NCBI GenBank assembly: GCA_018902385.1
Contig: JABSSW010000001.1
Location: 62,001 to 126,000 of the forward strand
Reading direction: 5' to 3'
Length of the DNA stretch: 64,000 bases
From: Physcia stellaris
Taxonomy: Eukaryota > Ascomycota > Lecanoromycetes > Caliciales > Physciaceae
Of the stretch, positions 10,301-23,700 are shown piece after piece. Every line of letters starts with the position of its first letter. Position 1 is the first letter of the stretch. The position numbers were made by a program, and so were the translations under genes. A model generated the notes under the pieces. The model was not told the DNA's origin. It saw only the letters and a list, made by a program, of their open reading frames with translations, and searched no databases.

Positions 10301-10832
10301 AACCGTTGCTTACGTGTCCGTCGCGGTCCGTCACATTCGAAAAGATTGCAGTATTAGAGATCTGGAGCAAAGCCTCTCTGATCCGCTCATCTAGCGCCTT
10401 ATCAGACTGGATCACATGATGATCCCGACACTCTCTGAGGAAGTCCACCGCCTCCTGTTGCACCTCCGCAAGGGGCCGATCTCTGCCAACACGTGGCTCG
10501 TTAATGCGGACCATACGACCGGATTGACAGAAGTCAGCAGTGCATCCCGTGGGGGCTAAAGTTCGATGAGCGGTGCGTATGCGAGCAAATTCTTTCTGTG
10601 CCTCAGTGTATATGTTCATGCCAGTGAAAGGACATCGCGGGGCAGGCTGGGAGACCTGGAGAAGGCCATCGGTGGCATCATCTTCATAATGGCTATCCAT
10701 GGACTCAACATCACTGCAGTCGTAAGAAGGTACTTCGACAACCGTTGCAGTGAAGGTGTCTTTCTCTTGGTGATTAAGGTCCCCCATCAGCTGGGCGAGT
10801 CTAGCGGAGTTGATTATCAGACCAGTATCCAT
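7317..10832 (-). CDS. Nitric oxide synthase (oxygenase-FMN-FAD/NADPH)
   Basis: Three exons, 10832-9641, 9539-9448 and 9398-7317, joined in phase to give 1121 residues. The oxygenase domain comprises about residues 60-500. It carries a zinc-type C97-x4-C102 followed by QSGRMVR, the haem-Cys motif WRNARRC with C204, and the substrate/biopterin region GGNQYTASPFIGWFMDAEIG with the arginine-binding Glu at 384. Residues 544-699 resemble the FMN domain, but its first phosphate loop is unlike the usual TETG form. FAD/NADPH parts follow, with PRLYSVAS at 860-867, GSGIGPVRALLQRR near 940-953 and the typical end RYIEEIF. A basic linker at about 515-535 sits where animal enzymes bind calmodulin. A Ser-rich insertion of about 50 residues lies after residue 960. 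The protein should turn L-arginine into citrulline and NO with NADPH. Fungal NOS genes are known but patchy in distribution. I see no break. Confidence 0.9.
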
Positions 10833-12958
10833 GTTTGTGGACAGTTACACAATTGTGGTACAAAGATAAGGGAATCAAAATTCCAGTTGTACTTTTATCA
10901 TCTTATCAGAGGCCGAGGAGTGGATCTTATAGCACAACGAGTGGGGCGGGAACATCGCGCCATAAGAGGACTTTGCAAGGATGTCTATAAGTCAAGCTCT
11001 AGATCTGGATGGCCCAAAGAACGAAGGAAACGTCGAGAAGATGGGGCTAGGCTGGATCCTAACCTGTAGAGTGATCACGTCAGCCAATTCTTCCATGGAG
11101 GGATGGGTGCTCCACCACAGCGGGTTCAGTGGGTCCACAGTCTTTGCAAGAGCGACACGCCATCACAATTTCGTATAAAGTGGCTCGCAGTGGGACCGTC
11201 TGATAGAGTTGAGTCGAGGGAGTACCTTAGGCTCCCTGAGTCTATCCATCTCCTGGCTTTCGAAGTACTCGTACGATACCACTCTCGATATCTTTGGAGC
11301 TGATATCCCAAACCTCAACTCAGCCTTTCTGGTGCACTGCGCATACTCATGCTCGCTTGGAAATGGGTCACACATGCGGATTGGTGGCTAGCTCAGACAG
11401 GTCTTCTCGTTCGTTTAGATATCACTTTGTGTTTACGTCAGCCAGCCCACAGTTGGTGAGCAGGCGCACTACGGAGTATCGGAGAATAAATCGGAAGGAG
11501 ATTTGCAATTCTGCACGTGTTAGATAAGAATTAAGCCATATTGGTCTTAGCGGTTCACATCGTGCCGCGTCTAGCGGCAACCAGATTTGGTTGATGTTCG
11601 AGAACAACGAGATGGCGCTCACGTCCTCGAAGGCCCATCCAGATCTACATCGATCGTATAACAGCAGTACATGCCCGACGCCAAATGTCTAGCGTGGAGG
11701 GTTTGTAGCGACAAACATTTCTCTAGGTCGACTAGTGTAAACTAGAAATATGTCCGTTCATCTCGTCTCGGGATAAACCGTGGTTGGTGTTTGTCAAGAC
11801 ATCTGACTCGTACTTCGAGCCAAGATGTAATATGCTCAGACGCAGAGCTCCAGACTCGCCCCCCAATGTCTAGCTGCAAGGGGCGCACTCGTTTCAGTGT
11901 GTGGATTCGTTTGAGCCCGCGCACTCGGGTACCGCGTATTCGTTCTCGTCAGCATCAGGATTACTGCCTTGAACGGTGAAAGGGTTGATTGCTCTCCAAA
12001 AGATCTTGAACAAAGAATTGCGCAACCATCACCACATGATTTTACAAGTGCTCAGAAGAGATGTTAGTATGCCACAGTTACGCAGACTTTGGCGCCAAAC
12101 AGATTTTCAGTGACGGTTCAAGCGTGTCCGGAAAAGTATCACCCTTGACTTGGAATATCTGATTTTCTGTTTAAGGAAGTCAAAGGTCAGAAAACCAATA
12201 AATCGGAAAATAATTTCATCGTCTTCGAAATGTTGAAGGACTGAAGTTGCTAGCGCTGGGCATCCACATTTCTTTTCTTTCGTTTCGCTAAGCGAGATGC
12301 GAGGTATGCCACACTTCACTACGGAGGGGGTCGGAGTCGGCCAGACCTTCATGACCATACAAACTAGTATCGGCCAAGAAAGGTTGATCTGCTGGTGAGA
12401 GTGAGGGGTCGTTTGCTTCCTTCTTTGATAGGATAAGTTTCCGGATAAATCTTCCCATCCTGGCAAGTAGTATTGGTAATGGGTCCAGAGATGGCTGAAA
12501 CGGCTGACTAAGATAAGCCTCAAGGCTGACCGCGTTTGGATCACGTTCAACCTTGTGCGCATCCAATAGGGCAGAGTTTGATATTACCGAAGCAAAAACA
12601 TAGAATGCTAATCGAAACGATGAGATCTTGCTTTTTGTTACTAACAGTATCGGCTACCACCACGTCAAAGCCACGAGAAGTCACCCATATAAGGGGTATC
12701 TTTGGTAAATATGCAGTTAGTCCATAGAGTGAATAGATCTTCCGAGCTTACACCAATCAAAGTGTCCTCCAATATGGAACTCCATGGATCATTTCGCCTC
12801 CACAGCCATACGGCCACCAACATCGACCATTCAGTCACTTAGTCCAGTCCCACCTCGTGCTGTGGCAGACCCACTGAAGAGAAGTCGTGGGAGGCATATA
12901 TAGAGCCATGCATATGAGAAGAATGTGTTGTTGAAGAGAGAATGATTGCGGCAATCAG
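10833..12958. other. Gene-free stretch upstream of the NOS gene
   Basis: About 2.1 kb with only short frames lacking family features. The part next to 10832 must hold the NOS promoter, and the other end is the 3' side of the MBOAT gene. No repeat or RNA gene recognised. Confidence 0.55.
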
Positions 12959-14260
12959 CTATGCGATCAGGACACTTGTTGCCACACTGAATGGAAGAAA
13001 GCCCTCTTGAGGTCCCTGAGCTGCATTCGGATAGAACCACGCAGGCGTAGACCAAACCAAGAATGATACTACCCACAGATATCCAGCTAATCGCACCCAC
13101 AGAGGCTGTGATCCGGTGTTTGATCTGCTGAAAAAGTAAGGATATAACGCCTGCATACCGTCCTCGATCATAATGCCAACTACTTGTGTGCAAAAGAAAC
13201 GCATCGTACCAGAGTTCTGGAGTTCCAAGCCGGCTCCAAATTCGGCGAGAGCATGTAGCATTCCAGAAAGAGCAAATGTGAGTAGGATTTTGAGGTAGCG
13301 GGTGAGTAAAAGTCCATGCGAGAGATGGAGCAAACGATGGCAAATAAATGATGCGGGACTCGTCAGTATTTGCCTGAGAGTCTGATGCCAGAATACACTG
13401 TCATTGTGTCAGTCAAGCTATCCGCCATAAAGCCATATGTTGGATATGGGAGTCGATTACCTCCAGAACCTCCGCAAATTGTATGCCTCCAGCGGAGACC
13501 CATATAACGGACGCCACTGAGATACAGAGCTTATATCCAGCCCCACAGCGATAATTGCAAATGAAGATGTCACCAACTGCATCACGCAGTACATATTGAC
13601 CCAGTACACAGAGGTAGTGAGGAGCTTTAGGCTCATTTTGGGGCCTGTCACATTACGGGAACTTGCGAGAAGAGGGACATTTTCCCAAGCGAAGACATCG
13701 GCATAGTCTGGAGGCGGAGGCTGACTAGCGGAGATGTCTAGTACGAGACCGCAGATGAGGGTCGTGATCGTCTGCTGGAAGATGAAGACCTTGCGTGGCG
13801 GAACCTGACCAACACCTTTTGAGAATTCTGGGACGTTCTTGACCTGAGTAGGGAGGTTGATATCTCGGAAAGAGAAAGTGGTCGAGAAGCCGAATTTCAG
13901 ACGGTTCCAGACTCTGTTGAGAGATCCTTGTCGACGGGATACTTTCATCGTATCATCTTGTTTGTAGCTTCGCTGGCTTAGTAGCACCAAATGCACATAC
14001 TGTAAGGCGAAGCCGACTGCTGTCCCAGAAAGCAGAGAAGCCCAGTGTGCACGCATCAGTTGTAGAGCCGAAAAGATGATCGCGTATGGACACCATATCA
14101 CCAGGGGCAAGGCAGCAAGCCGAATGATTGAGTGAGGCCTGGTGAAACCTACGACAAAAGAAATGATCGAAGCCTCGAACCAGAAAATAAGAACTGGATG
14201 TAGGAGGCCATCTTGAAGCGATATTCTGCTAGGGTCCATGATACTGTTCAAAGCCAACAT
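12959..14260 (-). CDS. MBOAT acyltransferase, fungal wax-synthase type
   Basis: Two exons, 14260-13461 and 13397-12959, joined in phase across a 63-nt intron (GTAATC donor, GACAG acceptor) to give 412 residues. The protein is strongly hydrophobic, with about seven or eight predicted membrane helices. It carries the wax-synthase-domain signature: an NLRRFW-x2-FWHQTLR segment around residue 262-275 with H271, then SGMLHALAE with H315 at the usual MBOAT active-site His. Known fungal relatives include trichothecene O-acetyltransferase Tri7 and acetyltransferases in terpenoid clusters, which use acetyl-CoA or other acyl-CoA to esterify an alcohol in the ER membrane. It is the first enzyme of the 13-34 kb biosynthetic block, and final O-acylation is the likely role. 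The substrate cannot be read from sequence. Confidence 0.85.
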
Positions 14261-15641
14261 AATTGTCGTTGCTCGTCGTACATAAATATCACGTGATATC
14301 GAAACTCATGGTGGGAAGAACGGGGCTCCTGATATTTCACAAATCTTTGACCTGCGCCAGACAACGATGGAGCATCGAGGGATCATTGGGTGGTTTCCAA
14401 GTTGATCGTCAATGCAAGTCATCAGCCTGAAAGCCTTTGCTGACCTTCGGCGCCGTTGGGCTGTGTTACATCCGTGTCATCGCCCGCCACTGTTCCCAAG
14501 TGATCTGATCCATCGCGCACGGATCAGTGGGGCGGTGCCCACTTAGTCACAGTCTGGAGAATGCTAGCCCTTTTCTACCATCCATCGCGGTGATGATTCT
14601 GCCTCATCCGGAATCGTATGAGTTGCAGACCTGAGCTGCTCGGACGTGTCCATTTTCGGAAAGTCGTTGTGCGCGCGTTATCTGGGTCGCGAGACTGTTT
14701 ACTTCGGGGGTGGTGGGGGTAAGAATAGCCTAAAAATGCCTGGATAGTGGCGTGCATAAAGTTTACATAAGTCGTACTTGCTTGACAATCACGATAGCTT
14801 TGGAGCATTGGATTGAATCTTGGTGCGGCTTTTGATCCTGCCAGGTTCCTCGGTCTTTTTAGCACATGTTGCATGGACACTAACTCAATCCCGACAACTC
14901 CAGCCTCAATGTTGTGGAGTCTTCATTCGTCGCTTGATTGTGAGTGGGCTAAGCTGATCTATCTCCACTACGCCTGTGATTTGGCTGCTTGTGCGTCAAT
15001 GAGGCATGACGGAGTCTCCCAGCTGCTCGGATTTTCATTTCGCAATCTTTGTACACCCGCACGGTTGCAATCCTCCTGCTCTCTGTTAAAGATCAGCTTG
15101 TCCCATCGTCACGACTTTACGGTGAATCATCACAATTGGTCTTGATATCACTGTTCCTTTACAGAACCTCGAACATTGACTCCAAACCGCAATGGTCTTT
15201 AGAGAGACCGAGGCTGAGAATGTGCTATTCTTGTATCTGCACCCTAACCGCCCACCATCCTCACTCCACCAATCCTCGTTCGATCCTGTGTTTCCTCTTT
15301 GAACATAGATAGATCTCTAAAATGGCAGATTAGGTTCAAAGCCACGTCAATGACACCCTTATTATGGAAACCTTCTGAGGCTTCTTCACAGCTTGACGGC
15401 ACGGATCAGGTATCTGCCAAGGACAACAACGGCCTCGGCACAACCATGCCATCCCTCGCGGATCTTAGCTGCTATGCCTGTCGTTGATGAGACGAAACGA
15501 TGGTGGCAATCGGAGTACCTATAGTCTCATAGCCCTCTCTATTCCAGATATCTTCAACATCTTGGAGATCTGCTTTCCTATTCCTTTGCATTGCTTGGAA
15601 ACGTGCACCTGAGCACACCACCGTTCATTACACAATTCATC
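14261..15641. other. Divergent intergenic region (MBOAT / GMC)
   Basis: About 1.4 kb between two divergently transcribed cluster genes, so it should hold both promoters. Frames of up to 110 codons on the plus strand (near 14813-15312) have no family resemblance. No clear binding-site array seen. Confidence 0.5.
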
Positions 15642-17790
15642 ATGTTTTCATTTGCACTCATCTGTATAACGCTTTCCTTTCAAGTAAATTTCGTAGTCTC
15701 CTATATCGACTCCATAACCGGTCAAGGTCTCCTAGGTTCCCATTTCGGAATACCGTTCTTCAACGCAAGCTTCGATTATGTGGTGGTCGGCGGCGGCACC
15801 GCTGGACTGGCTATTGCAACAAGACTAGCTCAGAATAGCTCAAACAGTGTCGCTGTCATCGAAGCTGGGGGGTGGTCTGAATTTGACAATGGGAATCTGA
15901 CTGCCATTCCTGCCGATGCGGGTTACTGGATTGGCAAATCTCCTCTGTCCAGAAATCCGTTAATCGATTGGGAAATCTTCACAGAACCGATGCCAGTTAG
16001 TTGCTGCTCGATGCGTGTCTAGGACTGTATAAATTGACATTTGGGAATTAGGGATTTGGAGGTCAACGAACTCTTTATACCCAAGGCAAAACCCTTGGAG
16101 GTGGAAGCGCACGCAATTCTCTCGCATTTCACAGGTGAGATGCTTTCGCTTGACCCAGATCCTTCAGCAAGCCATCGAGCTAATTGTCTCCAGATCTACG
16201 AAACAAGCTTTCAGGAAGTGGGCCGACGAGGTCGGGGATCCGAGCTATACCTTCGACAAGCTTCTACCCTACTTCAAACGCAGCGTGAACTTCCAGCCCC
16301 CAAACAACGAAATCCGATCCGCCAACGCCACTCCCCTCTACAAAGAATCCGCGTTTAGCGCCAAAGGCGGGCCACTGCGAGTATCCTATCCGAACTACGC
16401 AAATCCGTACAGCTCGTGGGCAAAGCTTGCGTTGAAGGAGCTTGGGCTCAAAGAGCGGCAGGATTTCATGAGCGGGGGCCTGCTCGGGTATCAATATACC
16501 GCTCAGTCTCTCGATCGGGATAGTCAGTCTCGAAGCTCTTCCGAAACATCTTTCCTAAGGACGGCTCTAAGGACCACGACAAATCTATTAGTATATAAAT
16601 CGACACTTGCTAAGAAAATAATCTTTAATTCAGAGAAACATGCGACAGGGGTTTTGGTCAACACTGGTGGAGTCGAGTACACGTTATCAGCAAGAAAGGA
16701 GGTCATCGTTTCAGCCGGAGCAGTAAGTCTCGCAGCTATCGAAAACTAGTAGATCTAGACTCACAGGATGCAGTTCCGCTCGCCACAACTACTGATGGTC
16801 TCCGGGATTGGTCCTGCATCCACTCTACAGCAGTTGAACATTCCCGTCCTCTCCGACTTGCCCGGGGTCGGGCAGAACATGTGGGTATGTAATCCTATAT
16901 CCACTCCTACCTTTGATTTAACCAAAATGACAATCGCCAGGACCAACCCCTCTTCGGCCCCTCCTTCAACGTAAAACTCCCCACGCACTCCCAGCTCCAA
17001 GACCCAGCCTTCGCAGCGACCCAAATCAGCAGCTACACAACCTCTCAAACGGGCCTCCTGACCAACTCCGCCTCCGACTTCTTCGGCTGGGAAAAGCTGC
17101 CCAAAGACCTACGCGCCAACCTCCACAACGACACCCTCGCCTCCCTAGCAACCTTCCCCCCAGACTGGCCCGAGCTGGAACTCACCTTCCCAGACGGCTA
17201 CTCAGGCACGCTGAACGACTTCCTCCTCGACGCGCCCCTGGACGGCAAGAACTACGCCTCGGTGGTAATCGTGCTGGTGGCGCCCTTCAGCCGCGGCAAC
17301 GTCAGCATCAACAGCACCGACACGTCCCTCAACCCGCTCGTGAACCCCAACCTGCTCGGCGACGCCCGGGACATGGATCTCGCGGTCCAGGCCTTCCGCC
17401 GCGCGAGGCAGATCTTCAATACCACCGCCTTGCGCACGATTACGGTTGGCAGCGAGGCTTTCCCCGGCGCGAACGTCACCTCGGATGCCCAGATCAGGGA
17501 GATGCTCATGAAGAGCTCGAATACGATTTATCATGCTGCGGCGACGTGCGCGATGGGGCAGCAGGGGCAGAAGGGCGCGGTGGTGGATTCTAGGGCCAGG
17601 GTGTTTGGGGTTGGGGGGTTGAGGGTTGTGGATGCGTCTGCGTTTCCGTTTTTGCCGCCGGGGCATCCGACGAGTACTGTTTGTGAGTTTTCCCCTTGCG
17701 CTTTCTGGAGTTGAAGTGGGAAGGTGCTGACGTTCGTTGATAGATATGTTGGCCGAGAAGATCGCGGATGATATCTTGATGGGAACTTAG
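15642..17790 (+). CDS. Secreted GMC-family FAD oxidoreductase
   Basis: Six exons (15642-15995, 16052-16134, 16194-16722, 16774-16884, 16941-17682, 17744-17790) join in phase to 621 residues. The start at 15642 gives a hydrophobic signal sequence ([13 protein letters not shown]). The ADP-binding motif [10 protein letters not shown] is at 48-57, and the small second exon carries the GMC signature [16 protein letters not shown]. The active-site pair is H557 in [10 protein letters not shown] and H601 in GHPTSTV, so the enzyme looks competent. It contains several N-glycosylation sequons. Family members oxidise alcohols (glucose, aryl alcohols, choline); in biosynthetic clusters they oxidise terpenoid or aromatic alcohols. 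An upstream in-frame ATG at 15591 would hide the signal sequence and is less likely. Exon 5 begins C-rich and ends G-rich. Confidence 0.9.
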
Positions 17791-18309
17791 TGGTGTTAGA
17801 TGGGATGGAGTTCCGGTAGTGGTGGTGATGGTGCATTTGAGTGGTGTTGGGACTTTGTTCTGATTTGCATGTGCATAGTAGGTTGTATGAATGGAGGTTT
17901 TTCGGGACATGAGCGCTTTGCATCATCGCGAGCTGGAGTTTCGTTCTGCATTTTGTACTATTTGGTCAATATACCAAGGACGGCGATGGGGAAAGAAGTA
18001 TTGATTTATTGAACTGGACACAGATTGCGTGACCTCGCTTGCTCCCAGCAACGTAATTTTTCCTTCTATATCTGACACTGTCTGAACTCAAGGCTCAAGA
18101 AAAATCATCTGTGGGAATAGCTGCAAAGTCCAGTTGCTCCAAGTTTTTATTCTGTAACACCACTCAAAAGCTATTTACTCTATAACAGCTTAACGCTACT
18201 ATGCGGTCTAGACTGAAGGCACATCGTCAAGCCATCATGCTCTTTATTCTCTATATCTGCGGGACTAAAGTTGTGCCCAGTCCTTCCTTTTGACTTAAGC
18301 TTTGAGAGC
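17791..18309. other. Convergent intergenic region
   Basis: Holds the 3' ends of the GMC and short-chain dehydrogenase genes. Nothing coding recognised. Confidence 0.6.
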
Positions 18310-19569
18310 TCAGATATCAAACTTCTGTCCCACCAGCTTCTCGCTCAGCGCCCATAGCTTCTCTGCGTTTGCTTCGTCGGTCGCATAGGGTGCCGCCTCC
18401 GCGACCTGGTTCTCGACGAGGAGGGAAGGGGAGGAGTCTAGTGATTCGCGAGTGTCAGTAGAGCTACGACACAATGCCTAAGGAGTTTGATGCTTACTTC
18501 GGAAAGAGGGATCCAGTGCTCCAATCACGATGGTCGCTGCGCCTTGTCCTAGGGTTTTGGTGGTTTGAGGCGGGAGGGGGTTTCCTGGGCGGAGAGGAGT
18601 TAGTGAGAGGGAAGATGTGGACAAAGTGCGGAGCGTACCGTTATTTCTCTCCACCGCCATCTGGTACGCCTCCATGAAATACTCGTTTGTAACGCCGGAG
18701 TTGGCTAGTAATTTACTCTCCATGATGACTGGGTACTTGTCAGGCTTTCCTCTTCGTGGCGATTGCAGTTGGATACTTACCACCGGGATGGACGGCGAAG
18801 ACGGCGATACCTTTGCTGCCGAGCTTCTTACCCAATGCTGTTGAGAAGAGTATGTTTGCGGTCTTCGATTGCCCATAAGCACGCCATCCGTTGTATGATT
18901 TGCCATCCTAGTAAAGCAAGTTAAAACCCCACTGGTCCTTGGAGGAGGAATTGAAGCAGATGTATTTAGAAGAACTTACGTCGAAATTAGGGTCATCCAG
19001 ATTCGCCTCAGCGAGCTGATAACCCAAGCTTGACACGTTTATGATGGTAGCTCCTTCCCCCGCAGCAAGCACCTCCTCCATGAGCAGGCCTGTGAGGAGG
19101 AAATGCCCGACATGGTTCGCAGCGAACTGGCTCTCGATCCCGTCTTTCGATGTCGCGTATTCCTTGGGTGCCATGATCCCAGCATTGTTGATGATGACAT
19201 CGATCTTCTTGGTCAAGCTTTTGATTTGTTCCGCTGCTTTGCGGACGGAGCCATTGTCGAGCAAATCGAGTTTGACGTATGTTGCCTTGACAGACGAGTC
19301 TATCTTCTTGATCTCTTCAATGACCGGGGAAATCTTGTCTTCTGAACGGCCGGCAAGGATGATATGGGAGGGTTTTGCGGAGGCGAGGATTAAGGCGGTT
19401 TCGGCGCCGAGACCGCTCTGGCTTGCACCTGTGATGAGGACTGTTATGAAAATTTAGCTGAAGCATCTAGAATGCGGAGAAAGCGGAGCATACAGGTCTT
19501 CCCTGAAGCGTATTGCCCGAGGTCCTTAATTGCGTCTTTGCCCTCGGTATCTGCGTTGTAGGCGCCCAT
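18310..19569 (-). CDS. Short-chain dehydrogenase/reductase
   Basis: Six exons (19569-19494, 19440-18980, 18907-18781, 18728-18639, 18584-18498, 18437-18310) join in phase to 322 residues. The NAD(P) glycine motif TGASQSGLG is at 29-37, NNAG lies in the middle, the catalytic Ser is in INVSSLGYQ, and Tyr190-x3-Lys194 is in AYGQSK. The C-terminus AEKLWALSEKLVGQKFDI is characteristic of fungal retinol-dehydrogenase/WW-oxidoreductase-like SDRs. These use NADP(H) to interconvert alcohols and ketones or aldehydes. It lies between the GMC enzyme and the NRPS-like reductase, so it may act on the same alcohol/aldehyde pair. All catalytic residues are present. The last two exons are short and were placed by the conserved C-terminus. 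Confidence 0.88.
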
Positions 19570-20785
19570 GTTGTACGTTGTTTGAAGCGTGCTTCTCTTG
19601 CTAGTAGAGAACGGTTGTGGCTAGCGATGTGTCTTGCTGGAGTTTCTGTATAAGAGGGCTTCTTTCGCGATGGTGTCGGTGATCGAGAAGACCGTGGCTT
19701 CCCTCGTTCTCCTACTTCATCTTGCCAACACTTTCAGGGGCCCAACGACAAGGCTCGCCCAGGTTTCGGCTCTTCCCCAAGTGTGAGTCTGTTCACTCCG
19801 GGCCACAATCACGCAGCAGGCAACGCTCATTGCCAAAGGCTGATCCCATGGCAGTAAAACGGATCGTCTGTCCCAGGACAGCGGCGTTGCACGAGGGCAG
19901 TGTGTCCTGCACTTCGCACGTCAGGGTCCAACCTCGACGCGCTAGCGTGATGGTGTGCAGTGGACGCGACTCCACCTTCTCAGTTCTCACCTCTCATCCT
20001 TCGTGCATCCTTCGTCTCGATCCTCCTAAACAACGTCACCCCAGCTTCCGAGCCCAGCGCCGGATGGCATGAAAAGAGTAGGATTGTCGGAGCGCTAAAC
20101 ACAGCTCGGCTCCTTGTCAGCCCCCAGACGCATGCACCTCTCCTCCGGGATGATTCAGCTCGAGGATCATTGCACACCAAGCCTTAGGATGAAGGATTCA
20201 GAAGGATCGCCGGCATTGCGTGCTTGTGACAGGAGCGGATGTCCAATTAAGCATCCTCAGGAGCCGAAGATGGGACGGAACGATGTGAGACAGAATAAAT
20301 TACAGACCATTTCAGGTTTTGATACACGGCGCATAACACTAGTCAAAATGCTAACGTCTCTTGTGCTTTCTCGCAATTGCAAAGTTGTGTGGAACTCCTT
20401 AGATGAGGCAATGTCGAGATTGACTTCACTCTGGATGTTGGGATAGCGATCCTACAGCCCATTCCATCAACTGTGATTGGTGTGTGTCGCGCCATGAGGA
20501 GAAAGCCTTGTTACACCATGCAATCGCGTCTGGTGGACAACACCCTGCTCGACAAGCTAGGTCGTGTTCAGCTCTGTCAAAGTTCTGGAAATGTCGAGAC
20601 ATCGTACACCGCTTGCCGGTCTCGTGCGGCAGGCTATGAGGAGCTAGATCTGATTATCACCAGATGCCGCTAGCTCAGTCGGCAATCGCTGTCCTTCGAT
20701 GATATTGAAGATTTTCTGCATACGTTCTAAGCATTAAACATTAGGGAAACCTGTCGTTGAGTGCTAGAGTTATTTGGTAGGAAAC
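19570..20785. other. Divergent intergenic region (SDR / NRPS-like)
   Basis: About 1.2 kb between the SDR start (minus) and the NRPS-like start (plus), so it should contain both promoters. Frames of up to 116 codons occur but look like chance. Confidence 0.5.
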
Positions 20786-23700
20786 ATGGGTTCGTCGTCA
20801 ACGCTTTATGGAGAAAGGCTCCTCCCTCAGGCTCTCGATGAACACTCGCGGTATGACCCAGAGAGGGTATATGCCTCCATTGCAAGGTCGATTGACCTTG
20901 CGCAGGGGTTTCGTGATGTGACTATGAGGGAGATGGCGTGTGCTGTAGACTTCGTCGCCTGGTGGTTAGAAGGCCAAATTGGAAAAAGCGAGAAATTCGA
21001 GACTTTGGCTTACATGGGAGTCTCTGATCTGCGGTATCCGATCTTGTGCCTGGCTGGGATGAAATGTGGATGGCAGGTAGCACAGAACTCCATTCTCGTA
21101 GATTTCCAGGGTTATGGTACTAATTCATACAAGGTTCTACTTCTGTCACCTCATAATGCTGTAGTACAGAATAGAAGCCTGTTGGAGCGCACTCACTGCA
21201 GCCTTCTTTTCCATACAGCAGAACTAATTGACAAGATTACGTTGCTCCAAGGGGAGACGTCCAAGCTGTCAGCTAAAACAGTAAAACCACTCGATGAGAT
21301 TCTTGCCAATCAATCACAGCCTTATCCCTACTACAAGACATTTGCGGAGGCCTGCAATGATCCCGCTCTTATACTTCACTCTTCAGGCTCCACAGGGAAC
21401 CCCAAGTTGATTAAAATGACTCATGCTACGTTTTCTGTCACAGACAACGATCGCAATATGCCTGTACCGCCAGGTCGAAGAGCTCAGAACGGCGCTCAAT
21501 TCAACTTCGAGGGTGGCGGTAGGTTCTTCTCGTGTTTTCCTCCTTACCACGTAAGTGCTTGACCTATCTTTCTATCTATCAGGAACGATGTCTAAGTGGG
21601 TTGTGAACAGCTGGCTGGTACTCAAGCGACCTTGATATTACCCATTTTCTCCACTTCTGCAACTGTTGTGCTTGGGCACCCTAGCGTGCCACCGAGCGGT
21701 CATCTGATGATTGAGATCATTCGTCAACAAAAGCAACTGATAAAGGCGTTCTATGTACCACCATCGATCCTTGAGCAGTGGGCTAGGGATCCAGAGGGTT
21801 CGTGTCAAGCTGAACAGCTCAATTTCGTGCTCTACGGTGGCGGGCCTTTGGCTCCTGATGTCGGTAATTCACTAAGTAATGTAACGGACGTCTGCCAGAT
21901 GTACGGTTCCGCAGAGGCTGGTCAAATCCAGCTGCTGGTACCGCAGAAAGGAGAATGGGCGTACATGGAGTGGAATCCGTATGAAGAGGTAGACATGCAG
22001 CCTACGGACGAGGGAGTGTATGAGATGGTTCTCCATCAAGACCCCAAATTCTCGCCCCACCGTTCGTTGAGCCACACTTTCCCTGACGTCAAGACGTGGA
22101 GAACTGGAGATTTATTCAAACCTCATCCCACTAAGCCAGGCTTATGGCAGTTCCACGCTCGGACGGATGATGTAGTCGTTCTGTCAAATGGCCACAAAGT
22201 ACATCCTAGTGCTTTTGAGTCGGCATTATCGGAACATCCTTGGCTATCAGGTGCCATCGTTATCGGCAGCGGGCGAACCCGACCAGCTTTACTGTTAGAG
22301 CTGAGCTCGAGCATTCCTACCGGCGAGCGCACAGAAGCGATGGAAAAGATATGGCCAATAGTTGAGAAGGCCAATGAGAAGGCCCCTGTTCATGCCAAGA
22401 TATCCAAGTCAATGATCGTATTCAGTGATCAGCAACGACCTTTTCTTCGTGCACCAAAAGGCACTATCGTCCGACGTCTGACAATCCAGGAATACTCAAA
22501 GGAAATTGACCAATTATATGATGAGGCTTCTACTGACCACGAAGGTCCTGTACTTGCGACTCTTACCTTCGCGGATATGAAGGCTTTCTTGCTTGAATGT
22601 ATCCTTTCTATCCAGCCGAATGCACATCTGAGTGATCATACGGACCTATTTGAGCTTGGATTTAACTCCGAAAAGGTAGCTGAGCTCGTCACTACTATCA
22701 GGCGTGGTACCAGTCAATACGTCAAAATCAGCACATCTCCAATTACCATGAGTCTGGTCTACAGCCATACAATTATCTCAGACCTGGCGCTTTCAATCTT
22801 GTCTACCTTAGAAAGCTCGTCAGGAGTTTGCCCGAATATAAGAAACCGGCCGCAACTAGAAGACTTGGTGGACAAATACACACTTAATCTGCCACCTCCA
22901 AGACTTCGCAAGAGCAAAAGGTTCAGTGTTATGTTGACTGGATCCACCGGCTCATTAGGATCCACACTTTTGCCGCTACTCCTTATGAAGCCTGAAGTCT
23001 CGACAGTATACTGCCTCACACGCTCGGCAATTCCGGTCGAAAGCTACACCAATTCATGGGCTGGATCGGAACTGACACAGGAAACCATTGTGCAAAAATT
23101 GAAGTACATCCAAGCAGACTTCAGCAGAGACTATTTAGGCCTCGATGACCGAACGTATGCCGACCTGCTCTCCAACGTCAACGTGATAATCCACTTAGCA
23201 TGGGACGTCAACTTCAACCGTTCCCTCCAATCATACGAAAGCCCCCACCTCAGCAATTTGCGCTCGCTTGTAGACTTCAGTGCCAGCAGCGAGCGCCGCG
23301 CGAAAATAGTCTTTGCATCATCCACCTCGTATGCTATCGCATGGGCTTCAGCCCACAACAAGAAGACAATTCCCGAGGACATCATCTTCCCAGCCGGAGA
23401 AGTAGTCGACACTGGATACGGAGAATCTAAACAAGCAGCAGAACGTATCCTAGCGTTAGCGAGCGACCGCAGCAAAGTCCCAGTCGATATACTTCGTGTT
23501 GGCCAAATCGCTGGTCCCAGGGTCGCGACGAGCAAGGCTATCTGGTCGAAACATGAGTGGATTCCGTCGCTCATTGCGACTTCCAAAGCTCTGGGGTTGA
23601 TCCCCGACGTGCAGGTACCTATTGACTGGATCCCCATCGACGAGCTCGCTCAGATAATTATCGAGATTGCGCTTGGAGAAAGCCCAGCAGCCAATGGAAT

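Noticed and set aside
12107-12566. Two overlapping minus-strand frames of 151 and 92 codons
   Set aside because: No family features, no splice-consistent neighbours, ordinary intergenic composition.
14813-15312. Plus-strand frames of 87-110 codons between the MBOAT and GMC genes
   Set aside because: Sequence is Cys/Ser/His-rich without pattern and sits in a divergent promoter region.
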